From Chloroflexota bacterium (GTDB lineage: Bacteria; Chloroflexota; Dehalococcoidia; Lucifugimonadales; Lucifugimonadaceae), in NCBI GenBank assembly GCA_027623655.1, contig JAQBVG010000016.1, positions 1 to 33,341 of the forward strand: a stretch of DNA of 33,341 nucleotides. Reading direction: 5' to 3'. Positions within the stretch are counted from its first letter, which is position 1; each line of letters starts with the position of its first letter. Position numbers and translations under genes: made by a program. Shown here piece by piece: positions 1 to 7,676 of the stretch. The notes below the pieces were generated by a model. That model was not told the DNA's origin, searched no databases, and saw only the letters and a list, made by a program, of their open reading frames with translations.

Positions 1-78
1 CCTCCGGGAACGTGAGCTTTCCGGTCTGATCGCAGCTTACTCAACCCCAGCATAGATCGCGAATTTTTCAGCACCCTG
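1..78. other. left-edge sequence downstream of nadX, unassigned
   Basis: These bases lie beyond the nadX stop codon. On the minus strand an ATG at 53 opens a frame with no stop up to the window edge (17 codons), so the first residues of a further leftward gene could be here. The stretch is too short to tell this from chance, and I recognise no family. Confidence 0.2.
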
Positions 79-942
79 CTAGGTCCCAATCCTCAAACCT
101 GGCTCGCAGATCGAGCGCAGTGTTTCAATTGCCGCAAGCACCGCCAGGAAGCTGGTCTTCGGATTGGTCTCGTGGGGCATGTTTTCGAATCTAAACGAGA
201 ATTTCCCGGCTTTACTGACGGCGTGTATTTCGTGGACGTTCCCGGGCGATTCGGGATCGGCCACCACCTTCACCTTTGTAGCCTCGGGGCCAATCCCGGC
301 CAGGCTGACCGTCGCGGCGACGTTGACGTTCGCCGGGAAGAGGCTAACGGCTCCGCTGGCCGAACCTTCGTAGATCACCGTCGGTTCGGTGATGTCAACG
401 TTTTCCCACCTGGCAAAGCCTGGCGCACCCCTTAGTGAGATCGGTTTCTTGGTTGTAACGATGGTCACCTGTTCAAGTAGCGGCTTCGACGCTCGCAGCG
501 CGTCGATTCCCCCCACTGCCCCGGAAGGCACGTAAATGGAGGCGCCCGAGGCCTCGGCAGCAGTCATGATCGCCTTCAGGAACCCCGGCTCAACAAGCGC
601 CCCGGAACTCATGATGAGCATTGATTTGCCAGCTGCCAGCACCGCTTCGGCGTGCGTAATCACCGCGACCTGTGATGCACATTCGACGACTAAATCTAGA
701 TCGGGAATGGCTGTCAGGTCCGGGATGGTTTCTGCTTCGATCGGCCGGTGTTCGAGTTCGGCAGCCAGTGCATTCCGACCGGGGACATACTCGTCGAAGA
801 TACTAACAATTCGGGCAGGCCCGGCGTCCCCTCGCTGCACGGCTCTCGCCAGTTCGGATCCCATGGATCCGCAACCGATGAGGCCGATATTGACGTATTT
901 GCTCGAGAGTTTGCGCCGGGGTTTGCGCGGAGACTGGCTCAT
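79..942 (-). CDS. nadX: L-aspartate dehydrogenase (NadX type)
   Basis: This enzyme oxidises L-aspartate to iminoaspartate with NAD(P)+, giving the substrate that NadA condenses with dihydroxyacetone phosphate to make quinolinate. The 287-residue product has an N-terminal Rossmann site, GLIGCGSMG, at about residues 20-28. It also has the family's C-terminal catalytic region with NVHEIHAVSKAGKF and an ENMPHETNPKTS stretch. The open frame runs upstream to 1080, but homology begins just after the ATG at 942, so I start there. This leaves a basic extension of about 15 residues, and no clear Shine-Dalgarno sequence is visible. The gene diverges from miaB-nadA-nadC, and no nadB (aspartate oxidase) is in the window, which fits a Thermotoga-like dehydrogenase route to NAD. 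The family call is firm and the exact start less so. Confidence 0.88.
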   Translation of the reverse strand: MSQSPRKPRRKLSSKYVNIGLIGCGSMGSELARAVQRGDAGPARIVSIFDEYVPGRNALAAELEHRPIEAETIPDLTAIPDLDLVVECASQVAVITHAEAVLAAGKSMLIMSSGALVEPGFLKAIMTAAEASGASIYVPSGAVGGIDALRASKPLLEQVTIVTTKKPISLRGAPGFARWENVDITEPTVIYEGSASGAVSLFPANVNVAATVSLAGIGPEATKVKVVADPESPGNVHEIHAVSKAGKFSFRFENMPHETNPKTSFLAVLAAIETLRSICEPGLRIGT

Positions 943-1183
943 GGGAGACGTGTGTTGGAGAATTGCCTGCGGCTGCGTGTGACGGTCAATTTCAGATCGA
1001 AGAGAAACAGTATGGCACGGTCCAATTGAGGACGAGTGACAATCAGCCCGGCTGTGATCAGTCGTTGAAGTAGCGATCAATCTATGGTGCAGTGGCCCCT
1101 GGCGCGATATCCTTGGAGATCGGTCGTCAAATAATTCACAAACGAATCATTCAGTCCGTTGAACTCACGGATTCGCCCGATTC

Positions 1184-2575
1184 GTGTTGATGAGAGTTCG
1201 CCGGTGTACACGGCGTTTCGAATCTATTTTGCCTAGCTTTCACGTTTGGACAGTCGGCTGTCAGATGAATACATCTGATTCCGAGCGGTTGTCCAGCGGA
1301 TTCCTGCAGATGGGATTCGACCCATCAGATGATCTCGACACCGCGGATGTGGTGGTGCTCAACACCTGTGTAGTCCGCCAGTCGGCAGAAGACACGGCGA
1401 CCGGCATGTTGGGCAGGCTGGCAAAAGCGAGACGGCAGTCGACACATCGGACAGACCAGATGGTCGCTGTGATGGGGTGCATGGTCGGCCCTGAACAATC
1501 CGATCTAAAACGAAGATTCCCACAGGTCGATGTCTGGGCGCGCCCCCAGCAGTTTGCTCCGATACTGGAAACCGCAGGCATTCGTCATGGTCTTGATCCG
1601 GAGGGCTGTCTCACCGGTGCGGTTCCGGTCAATCCACATGTTGCATCGTTCATCCCGATCGTTCACGGCTGTGACAAATTCTGCACTTTTTGCATCATCC
1701 CTTACCGCCGAGGTCGTGAAGCCAGCCGATCGGCGTCCGAGATCGTCCGCGAAGCAGAGCTGATGGTCGAGCGAGGCGTTAAAGACATCACGTTGTTGGG
1801 ACAGAACGTGGATTCGTACGGGCACGATCTCAGGCCCCGGATGGACCTTGCCGACCTGGTGGAGAGGGTTCACGAGATCAGTGGACTTGAACGGTTGCGG
1901 TTCCTCACCTCGCACCCGAACGACATGTCTGTTCGTATTCTTGAGGCTGTACGGGATCTGCCGAAGGTATGTGAAAACATCAACCTTCCGTTCCAGGCGG
2001 GAGACGACACTGTCCTCGTGAATATGCGACGTGGCTACACCCGAGACCAGTTCCTCGACAAAATCGCCCAGACCAGGGAGATGATACCGGGAGTCAATTT
2101 GACTACCGACCTCATCGTGGGATTTCCCGGTGAGACCGACACCCAGTTCGAGCGTTCACTCGACGTTCTCCGCGAGGTCGAGTTCGACAAGGTCCATGTG
2201 GCTCAATATTCAAACCGAGAAGGGACATTCGCATCTCGGAAAATACCAGACAATGTAGATCGAGCTGTGAAAAAAGCTCGTCTTGGCATGGTTGATGAGC
2301 TCCAGCAGATAATACAAACACGAAATAACGCAAAACTCGTGGGGAAACGATTCGATGTACTTGTCGAAGGAAGTAAGCGCGATAGGCTGCACGGGCGCAA
2401 TAGAGGCGATAAACTGATATATCTGGATGGGCTGTCGACACACGACCTTCGAGGCCAGGGTGTTCCACAACCCGGGCAGACGGTTAACGTAGAAATTGTT
2501 GGAAGCTCTCCCTGGTCACTCGAAGCGGAATTGATCGGATCGTCCGCCAGACAGGAAAAGGTACCGGTCGCATGA
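1184..2575 (+). CDS. miaB: tRNA-2-methylthio-N6-dimethylallyladenosine synthase MiaB
   Basis: MiaB is a radical-SAM methylthiotransferase that converts i6A37 to ms2i6A37 in tRNAs reading U-starting codons. The 463-residue product has the three N-terminal cluster cysteines at C26 (VGCQMN), C62 (NTCVV) and C99 (MGCM). The radical-SAM triad is C163, C167 and C170 in HGCDKFCTFCIIPYRRG. A TRAM-like C-terminal domain follows from about residue 390. Three adjacent start codons (GTG 1184, TTG 1187, ATG 1190) open the frame, and a TTG at 1229 would give a length closer to other MiaB proteins. None has an obvious Shine-Dalgarno sequence. The 3' end overlaps nadA by ATGA at 2572-2575, so the two are probably translationally coupled. 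Both need [4Fe-4S] clusters. Confidence 0.95.
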   Translation: MLMRVRRCTRRFESILPSFHVWTVGCQMNTSDSERLSSGFLQMGFDPSDDLDTADVVVLNTCVVRQSAEDTATGMLGRLAKARRQSTHRTDQMVAVMGCMVGPEQSDLKRRFPQVDVWARPQQFAPILETAGIRHGLDPEGCLTGAVPVNPHVASFIPIVHGCDKFCTFCIIPYRRGREASRSASEIVREAELMVERGVKDITLLGQNVDSYGHDLRPRMDLADLVERVHEISGLERLRFLTSHPNDMSVRILEAVRDLPKVCENINLPFQAGDDTVLVNMRRGYTRDQFLDKIAQTREMIPGVNLTTDLIVGFPGETDTQFERSLDVLREVEFDKVHVAQYSNREGTFASRKIPDNVDRAVKKARLGMVDELQQIIQTRNNAKLVGKRFDVLVEGSKRDRLHGRNRGDKLIYLDGLSTHDLRGQGVPQPGQTVNVEIVGSSPWSLEAELIGSSARQEKVPVA

Positions 2576-3786
2576 CGACTGCGTTTAGCAAAAGGACTGT
2601 TGTTCCAGTAACCGAACTGGAGCAGTCTGCTTTCTGCCAGACCGATGGCAATCTTCGGACGAAAACTCTTGAAGAAGAGTTCAAGGCGGGTGTGCGCTGG
2701 CAGAAGGTGCCGACTCGCTACCTGAAACTGACTCCCGAGGAAATTGCCGAAGGAATTGCGTTTGCCCGAAAAGAAATCGGCAGCAAGGCAGTTCTGCTGG
2801 GCCACCACTATCAGCGTGATGACGTTATCCAGTTTGCCGACTTCACCGGTGATTCGTACAAGTTGTCGAAAATGGCAGCAGCAGCCAAAGACGCCAAGTG
2901 GATAATTTTCTGTGGTGTTCATTTCATGGCCGAGACCGCAGATATCCTCACCTCGCCCGATCAGAACGTGCTCCTGCCGAATATGGCCGCTGGTTGCTCA
3001 ATGGCCGATATGGCGGTGCCGCGCGACGTGCAGGATTGCTGGGATGACATTGCAACCGTACTTGGCACGACGGAACGTGTTATTCCGATCACCTATATGA
3101 ATTCGGCTGCCGCTATAAAGGCGCACTGCGGCCGCAACGGTGGACTCGTATGCACTTCGTCGAACGCGGATAAAGCGTTCGATTGGGCGCTTGAACGAGG
3201 TGACAAGATCCTGTTCCTCCCCGATCAGCACCTCGGCCGCAACACCGGAATAGCAAAGGGCATCTCAGAAGACGACATGGTGGTCTGGAACCCGTTCCTA
3301 CCTAAAGGTGGTCTTACAGATAGCGAGATCAAAGCTGCAAAAGTACTGTTATGGCAGGGCCACTGTTCGGTCCATACCCGGTTTACTGTCAATCAAATAG
3401 CCGCCGCCCGTGAACGTAACACCGAGACGAACATCATCGTCCACCCTGAATGCACGCGTGACGTAGTCGCCGCGGCTGATATGTATGGCTCAACCGAGTT
3501 CATTCTTGAAACTGTTGCTGCCGCACCCGCAGGAACTTCGTGGGGAATAGGCACTGAGATCAGTATGGTCCGGAGGCTTGCTGCCCAGAATCCCGACAAG
3601 GATATTTTCTGTCTCGACCCTGTCGTTTGTCCGTGCGCGACGATGTATCGAATTCACCCTGCGTACGTTCTTTGGGTCCTGGAAGGCATCATGGCCGGAC
3701 TGGCCATCAACCGCATTGAGGTTGAGCTGGGCACCCGGCGCGATGCGCTGGTTGCTCTCGAGCGAATGCTCGAAATCGCTGGCTGA
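2572..3786 (+). CDS. nadA: quinolinate synthase NadA
   Basis: NadA is a [4Fe-4S] enzyme that condenses iminoaspartate with dihydroxyacetone phosphate to quinolinate in the cytosol. The 404-residue product shows the family motifs in order: GHHYQ at 77-81, FCGVHFMAE near 113-121, PNMAAGCSMADM near 136-147, VCTSSNA near 193-199 and HPEC at 291-294. A CPCATM motif is near 353-358. The likely cluster ligands are C114, C194 and C353, placed by comparison with known NadA proteins. It has an N-terminal extension of about 50 residues before the conserved region, as in longer NadA forms. Its ATG lies within the miaB stop, and nadC follows 37 bases later. Iminoaspartate could come from NadX, encoded divergently. 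Confidence 0.95.
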   Translation: MTTAFSKRTVVPVTELEQSAFCQTDGNLRTKTLEEEFKAGVRWQKVPTRYLKLTPEEIAEGIAFARKEIGSKAVLLGHHYQRDDVIQFADFTGDSYKLSKMAAAAKDAKWIIFCGVHFMAETADILTSPDQNVLLPNMAAGCSMADMAVPRDVQDCWDDIATVLGTTERVIPITYMNSAAAIKAHCGRNGGLVCTSSNADKAFDWALERGDKILFLPDQHLGRNTGIAKGISEDDMVVWNPFLPKGGLTDSEIKAAKVLLWQGHCSVHTRFTVNQIAAARERNTETNIIVHPECTRDVVAAADMYGSTEFILETVAAAPAGTSWGIGTEISMVRRLAAQNPDKDIFCLDPVVCPCATMYRIHPAYVLWVLEGIMAGLAINRIEVELGTRRDALVALERMLEIAG

Positions 3787-3823
3787 ACCCGCTCTACCAG
3801 CAACTGAACGCACAATATCAAGT

Positions 3824-4678
3824 ATGTTTCCAAATCCAGCAGAACTCGACGCAATCATCGATCGAGCGCTGGCGGAGGATTCGACTGGTGCTGACGTCAC
3901 CACCACCTCGCTCATACCGCCACACATTCAGGCGCGGGCCACGATTGTTCCTCGACAGCCGGGTGTTTTAGCTGGTCTGGGTGTCGCTTCGGCGGTATTC
4001 CGTCGCGTGAATCCTGAACTGCAATTCGCTCAACGCCTGCTCGACGGAGACAGGGTGGAAGGCGGGGAATCGGTAGCCACGATTTCAGGATCAATGGCCT
4101 CGATTCTAACTGCGGAGCGTACAGCGCTAAATTTCCTTCAGAGGATGAGCGGGATCGCTACCCTGACCAGTCGATATGTACAGGCAATCGACGGGACGAC
4201 CGCGTCAATTGCAGACACCCGCAAAACCGCACCCGGACTGCGTCTTCTGGACAAGTACGCAGTCTCCGTTGGGGGCGGTAGAAACCACAGGTTGAACCTG
4301 ACCGACGGTGTGCTCATCAAGGACAACCACCTTGCGGCGCTACAGGCCGAAGGGTTCGACCTTTCGCAGGCAATACGACGCGCAAAAACTCGCGCACCTC
4401 ATACGGTCAAGATCGAGGTTGAGGTCGAATCCGTTGAGGCCGCGGTTGCCGCGTCAAACGCCGGAGCCGACATCGTGATGTTGGACAACATGTCTCCTGA
4501 GGATATGCGTGTTGCTGTAGACAAGATTGGTTCCGTTTGCATTGTCGAAGCTTCTGGAGGGATCACGCTGGCGAACGTTGCCGAGGTTGCGCGAACCGGA
4601 GTCGACATCATCTCCATCGGAGCACTGACCCACTCGCCTGACGCACTGGATATCTCGTTGGATTACGACACACGGTAA
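3824..4678 (+). CDS. nadC: nicotinate-nucleotide pyrophosphorylase (carboxylating), quinolinate phosphoribosyltransferase
   Basis: NadC turns quinolinate and PRPP into nicotinate mononucleotide with loss of CO2, the step after NadA. The 284-residue product is full length. It carries ERTALNFLQRMSGIAT (98-113), DTRKTAPGLR (131-140), the GGGRNHR loop (150-156), IKDNH (165-169), the acidic IEVEVES (197-203), MLDN (219-222) and EASGGI (242-247), all typical phosphoribosyl and quinolinate binding elements. The same frame is open upstream into nadA, but family homology starts at the ATG at 3824, 37 bases after the nadA stop. Its end lies inside an inverted repeat. It is the last NAD gene of the miaB-nadA-nadC set. 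Confidence 0.95.
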   Translation: MFPNPAELDAIIDRALAEDSTGADVTTTSLIPPHIQARATIVPRQPGVLAGLGVASAVFRRVNPELQFAQRLLDGDRVEGGESVATISGSMASILTAERTALNFLQRMSGIATLTSRYVQAIDGTTASIADTRKTAPGLRLLDKYAVSVGGGRNHRLNLTDGVLIKDNHLAALQAEGFDLSQAIRRAKTRAPHTVKIEVEVESVEAAVAASNAGADIVMLDNMSPEDMRVAVDKIGSVCIVEASGGITLANVAEVARTGVDIISIGALTHSPDALDISLDYDTR

Positions 4679-4723
4679 CCATAGACGGGCTGATCCGGGT
4701 TACCGGTATCGGCTTTTCAGCCG
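4673..4723 (+). terminator. two inverted repeats after nadC, possible terminator
   Basis: CGGTAACC (4673-4680) is repeated in inverted form as GGTTACCG (4698-4705), a perfect 8-base stem with a 17-base loop that includes the nadC stop codon. A second small stem, CGGCT (4710-4714) with AGCCG (4719-4723) around a TTTC loop, follows directly. There is no long T run, so intrinsic termination is uncertain. Confidence 0.35.
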
Positions 4724-4790
4724 TTCGCGCCAACGAACCCGAACGCCGGAAACGTACGTAGTAGCGATCGAGAATCGTTCTGACAGTAAT

Positions 4791-6362
4791 TTGGTCACCA
4801 CAAAAGTCGAAATAATTTCCAATCGACGCCAGCTTCTGCTGCTTGTCGTTGGTCTCATTGTGGCTGCAGCATTTATCTCGTGCACAGAATCGGGCAGTGA
4901 GAGTCCACGGGGACAACCGACTGCCACATTTTCACCCGCCGATGCAACGGCAACCTGGGACGCCTTTAGACCTGAGTTAGACAGACTCGCAGCCGAAGCC
5001 CGCGAGAATCAGATCGTTCGTGAGACAGTCACCACCGCAACCGCACAGGCAGAGTCTCAGCCACCTCAGGTTGACGGTCTCCCGAGATCCAGTCCAGGTA
5101 CCGATCCAACGGCCGAGCCGACACTGATTCTCCCGACTCCGGTACCGCAGAGAGCGATTGCAACCGGACCTGTCAATCGGATCGCGTTCTCCGATGGCGC
5201 CGGGTCGATATTTACAGTCAGCCCCGATGGATCCGGGTTGGTAACCGTGGCTCAGGGTTCGCCTACCAGCGGTGCTGTTCGTTACACCTTCCCGGTCTGG
5301 TCACCGGACGGAGGCAGCCTAGTGTTCTCGTCGTTCGTTATTGTTGCAAACGCAGTCAGTCAGAGTGCCCTTCACAGGGCAGACGCTGATGGAGATAGTG
5401 GAATCGTAACGCTGGCCATCGATAACACATCGCAGAGCGGCGTTGGCCCCGGAGTCCCGCATTTCTCAGCATGGTCGCCCAATGGAGATCAGATTGCACT
5501 CACGACCAGTGGAGAGTTTGGGATCGGCTCGATGCTCCTGGGTTCCCACACAGGCGAGTCCCCGAAGGGAATCGCCCTTGGGGCGCCCCTGTACATCAAC
5601 TGGGCACCCGACGGAAACTCGATCCTGATCCATCAGGATGCCGGATTGCATATCATCCCGGTTGACGGACTGACCAGTGGGACACCGGCAGTCGTTGGCA
5701 ATGGATCGATCTCGTTCAACTCGCCGTCATGGTCACCGGACAGCCAGTCGTTTGCTCACGTTGAGAGGGTAGGTAGCAAAGCTTCCGTTGTACTGACGAG
5801 GAGAGACGATCCGAGCGCTCATGAGGTTATCGCCGACGCAGACACACGAGTCGGACTGGGCTGGTCTCCGGATGGTACGCGGCTTGCAATCGCAAGATCG
5901 TCTGGAGCTTCATTTCACACGCTGTCGTTGATCGACGTCGAAACCTCGGTGGAGCAGACCATCTTCGAAGGTGAAGTCAGGGCATTCTGGTGGTCACCGG
6001 ATGGGACGAAGTTGACGATTATCGAAGATTCCCCTGTTATCGACTTCGCACATCTGTGGTCGGTCATCAATGTAGAAACCGGGGATGTGACCCCTCTGGT
6101 AACGCAGATTGTTTCGGATCAATTTCTATTTGTCCAGGTATTCTTCGATCAATACGCCGAATCACACAACGTCTGGTCGCCCGACAGCACAAAAATCGTC
6201 ATCAGTGGCGCGTTGCTGGACGCTCAGGAGGTTACTAAACCTGGAGGTGCGATCGACCTGCCCGAAACGTTTGAGTCGCAAATCTGGGTTGTAGACGTTG
6301 TTGGAGTTGAAGATCCCGTCGGCGTTGGCCGGGGAACCATCGCCAGTTGGTCACCCCGGTGA
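4791..6362 (+). CDS. predicted secreted lipoprotein with TolB/WD40-like beta-propeller
   Basis: The product has 523 residues. It begins with basic residues, a hydrophobic segment (about 15-29) and a cysteine at 31 (AAAFISC) that could be the lipidated residue, although the lipobox is not ideal. A low-complexity linker rich in Thr, Ala and Pro (about 40-125) leads to the propeller. W-S/A-P-D/N-G/S blade motifs are at about 170, 228, 271, 314, 358, 401 and 462, and the chain ends in ASWSPR at 520-523, as if the last strand closes the ring. Such proteins usually act as extracytoplasmic binding or scaffold proteins, and no specific ligand can be read here. The start is TTG, the only reasonable one before the signal sequence, with no strong ribosome site. 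Signal peptidase II is encoded at 13754-14323. Confidence 0.8.
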   Translation: MVTTKVEIISNRRQLLLLVVGLIVAAAFISCTESGSESPRGQPTATFSPADATATWDAFRPELDRLAAEARENQIVRETVTTATAQAESQPPQVDGLPRSSPGTDPTAEPTLILPTPVPQRAIATGPVNRIAFSDGAGSIFTVSPDGSGLVTVAQGSPTSGAVRYTFPVWSPDGGSLVFSSFVIVANAVSQSALHRADADGDSGIVTLAIDNTSQSGVGPGVPHFSAWSPNGDQIALTTSGEFGIGSMLLGSHTGESPKGIALGAPLYINWAPDGNSILIHQDAGLHIIPVDGLTSGTPAVVGNGSISFNSPSWSPDSQSFAHVERVGSKASVVLTRRDDPSAHEVIADADTRVGLGWSPDGTRLAIARSSGASFHTLSLIDVETSVEQTIFEGEVRAFWWSPDGTKLTIIEDSPVIDFAHLWSVINVETGDVTPLVTQIVSDQFLFVQVFFDQYAESHNVWSPDSTKIVISGALLDAQEVTKPGGAIDLPETFESQIWVVDVVGVEDPVGVGRGTIASWSPR

Positions 6363-6405
6363 TTTCCCACCGCGATGTGCCACTCCGGACCGCAATTCGC
6401 CGCGG

Positions 6406-6876
6406 CTAGCTTCGCCGTGGAGTATTTCGTTCAACGGAATCGAGGGCGATGGTCACGGGACCGGCGTTCTCAATCATGACGCTCATCGAAGCACCGAAAA
6501 CACCCGTTTCGACCCTGAGCCCGCTCTGTTTGAATGAATCGACAACGCGCTCGAACGTCGGACCGGCCTCTTCAGGTCTTGCAGCGTCCACGAATCCCGG
6601 CCGACGGCCCTTTCGGGTCGATGCGTAGAGGGTGAATTGACTGATGACCAGGATCCCGCCACTGATGTCCTGGACAGATTGATCGAATCCGGAATCGCCA
6701 GCCTCATCCGGGAATATCCGTAAGTTCAGAATCTTTTCGACGATGTAGTTGAGGTCGTCGTCGGAATCATCGTGGGTAATTCCGATCAGAACGCAGAGTC
6801 CACGTCCAATCTCGCCTGTAACGATCCCTTCGACACTTACCGAAGCTTGATTTACCCGCTGGATTACAGCACGCAT
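6406..6876 (-). CDS. dtd: D-aminoacyl-tRNA deacylase
   Basis: Dtd hydrolyses D-amino acids, and glycine from tRNA-Ala, off mischarged tRNAs, a chiral proofreading step in translation. The 156-residue product is of normal length and starts MRAVIQRV as the family does. It has the active-site segment SQFTLYA at 79-85 and NAGPVT at 137-142, the Gly-cisPro motif that excludes L-amino acids. It converges with the lipoprotein gene across 43 bases. A 7-base stem at 6400-6406/6414-6420 spans its stop codon but has no T run. The fmdB-like gene lies 24 bases upstream on the same strand, so the two may be cotranscribed. Confidence 0.95.
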   Translation of the reverse strand: MRAVIQRVNQASVSVEGIVTGEIGRGLCVLIGITHDDSDDDLNYIVEKILNLRIFPDEAGDSGFDQSVQDISGGILVISQFTLYASTRKGRRPGFVDAARPEEAGPTFERVVDSFKQSGLRVETGVFGASMSVMIENAGPVTIALDSVERNTPRRS

Positions 6877-6900
6877 CCAATAATCCCGGTATGAACGAAT

Positions 6901-7269
6901 CTAGTGGGCGTGGCTGCCCGCGCCGTGCGAGTGGGAGCCCTTGGTGCCGTTGGAACTGCTGTCGGTCGAGCTCTTTTTACCTGTCGAGTCGGATGACGAA
7001 GTGGTTGATGAAGAGGTAGATTCGGTCGATTTCGAGCCCGAGTCGGACGAAGTAGACGCGCTTGTCGAATTTCCGTTTCTCGAACTTGCTCCCGATCCAT
7101 AGTCGGTGGTGTAAAAACCAGATCCCTTGTAGATAACCGTCGGTGCGGTTACCTGGCGGTCTGAGTCGCTCCCGCAGATTGGACAGTCAGCGCCAGCTTC
7201 ATCTGTGAATTTTTGGACAAGGTCGAAAACGTGTCCGTGGTCAGCGCATTTGTAGACGTATGTCGGCAT
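6901..7269 (-). CDS. FmdB-family zinc-ribbon protein with Ser/His-rich tail
   Basis: The 122-residue product begins with the FmdB/CxxC_CXXC_SSSS zinc-ribbon domain: MPTYVYKC, CPICGS at 29-34, and the conserved KGSGFYTTDY at 48-57. In most relatives two CxxC pairs bind zinc. Here the first pair is C8-x2-H11, with a further H13, and the second is C29-x2-C32, so the site would be C-H-C-C. Residues 60-122 are low complexity, rich in Ser, Thr and Gly, and end in a cluster of histidines (H113, H115, H120, H122). FmdB proteins were first described as putative regulators of formamidase and amidase genes, but the role of most is unknown. A hairpin and an extended -10 box lie upstream. Confidence 0.88.
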   Translation of the reverse strand: MPTYVYKCADHGHVFDLVQKFTDEAGADCPICGSDSDRQVTAPTVIYKGSGFYTTDYGSGASSRNGNSTSASTSSDSGSKSTESTSSSTTSSSDSTGKKSSTDSSSNGTKGSHSHGAGSHAH

Positions 7270-7294
7270 ATTTTTACTTTGTCACTACATGCAA

Positions 7295-7319
7295 ACGCGA
7301 GCGCTGGCGGCACTCGCGT
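7295..7319 (-). terminator. GC-rich hairpin in the leader of the fmdB-like gene
   Basis: On the minus strand ACGCGAGTG and CGCTCGCGT form a 9-base stem with one G-U pair and a 7-base loop, followed by only TTTG. It lies 25 bases before the fmdB-like ATG, downstream of the -10 box at 7347-7357. It could be a weak terminator of purL transcription or a leader structure affecting the downstream gene. Confidence 0.3.
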
Positions 7320-7346
7320 GGTTTTCGATCACTGCTCAAACGACTA

Positions 7347-7357
7347 ATTTTATACCA
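7347..7357 (-). promoter_or_regulatory. extended -10 box for the fmdB-like gene and dtd
   Basis: The minus strand reads TGGTATAAAAT, an extended -10 (TGN before TATAAA), about 78 bases before the fmdB-like ATG. No good -35 hexamer is seen at the right distance, so the call rests on the extended -10 alone. Confidence 0.35.
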
Positions 7358-7676
7358 GTAGAGCGAGGATTGACCGGGGAGCGAGTTTGTTGGTCACCTC
7401 GACGAACTCGTCAGCAGTTGAACAACGACTGACACCCGTGTTGGTCAAGTGGACGCAATTCCGATCAATTTTGCACCAAAGATGCGTGTTTCAGGCTGAT
7501 CGCCGATCATGACAGCGAAAAGCTCATATGCTCGACGAATTGTCGGTTTATCGAATCTCTCTGTTCTGACAGCGGGATCGAACCACAGACCGGTAATTCA
7601 GACGAACCTGGATATGCGCATCGTAGTGTTCGATCGGCACCGAAACATCGCTGTCGGTAAGAACCAAAATATTCGA

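Larger units (their letters stand above)
7270..7676. other. 407-base gene-free stretch between fmdB-like gene and purL
   Basis: I find no convincing gene here. Two open frames that enter it (7507-7713 minus and 7509-7877 plus) overlap the purL end and have no recognisable content. It holds the fmdB-side hairpin (7295-7319) and an extended -10 box (7347-7357). An imperfect inverted repeat, CGAGTTTGT with ACGAACTCG around 7382-7410, is also present. A tRNA T-arm-like string at 7571-7584 does not fold into a tRNA. It could carry the purL 3' untranslated region or an unrecognised small RNA. Confidence 0.4.

Noticed and set aside
2203-2922. Minus-strand frame of 239 codons across miaB and nadA
   Set aside because: It is antisense to two certain genes, and its product has no family features.
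3578-3823. Upstream extension of the nadC frame
   Set aside because: It lies inside nadA in another frame. NadC homology begins at ATG 3824.
6400-6420. Inverted repeat at the dtd end as a terminator
   Set aside because: It is a 7-base stem with one mismatch on the plus strand and no T run on either side. Mentioned only with dtd.
7571-7584. Minus-strand GGTTCGATCCCGCT resembling a tRNA T-arm
   Set aside because: The bases that would form the acceptor stem with it are not found 65-75 bases upstream, the outer T-stem pair mismatches, and no D-arm GG or anticodon stem is seen.
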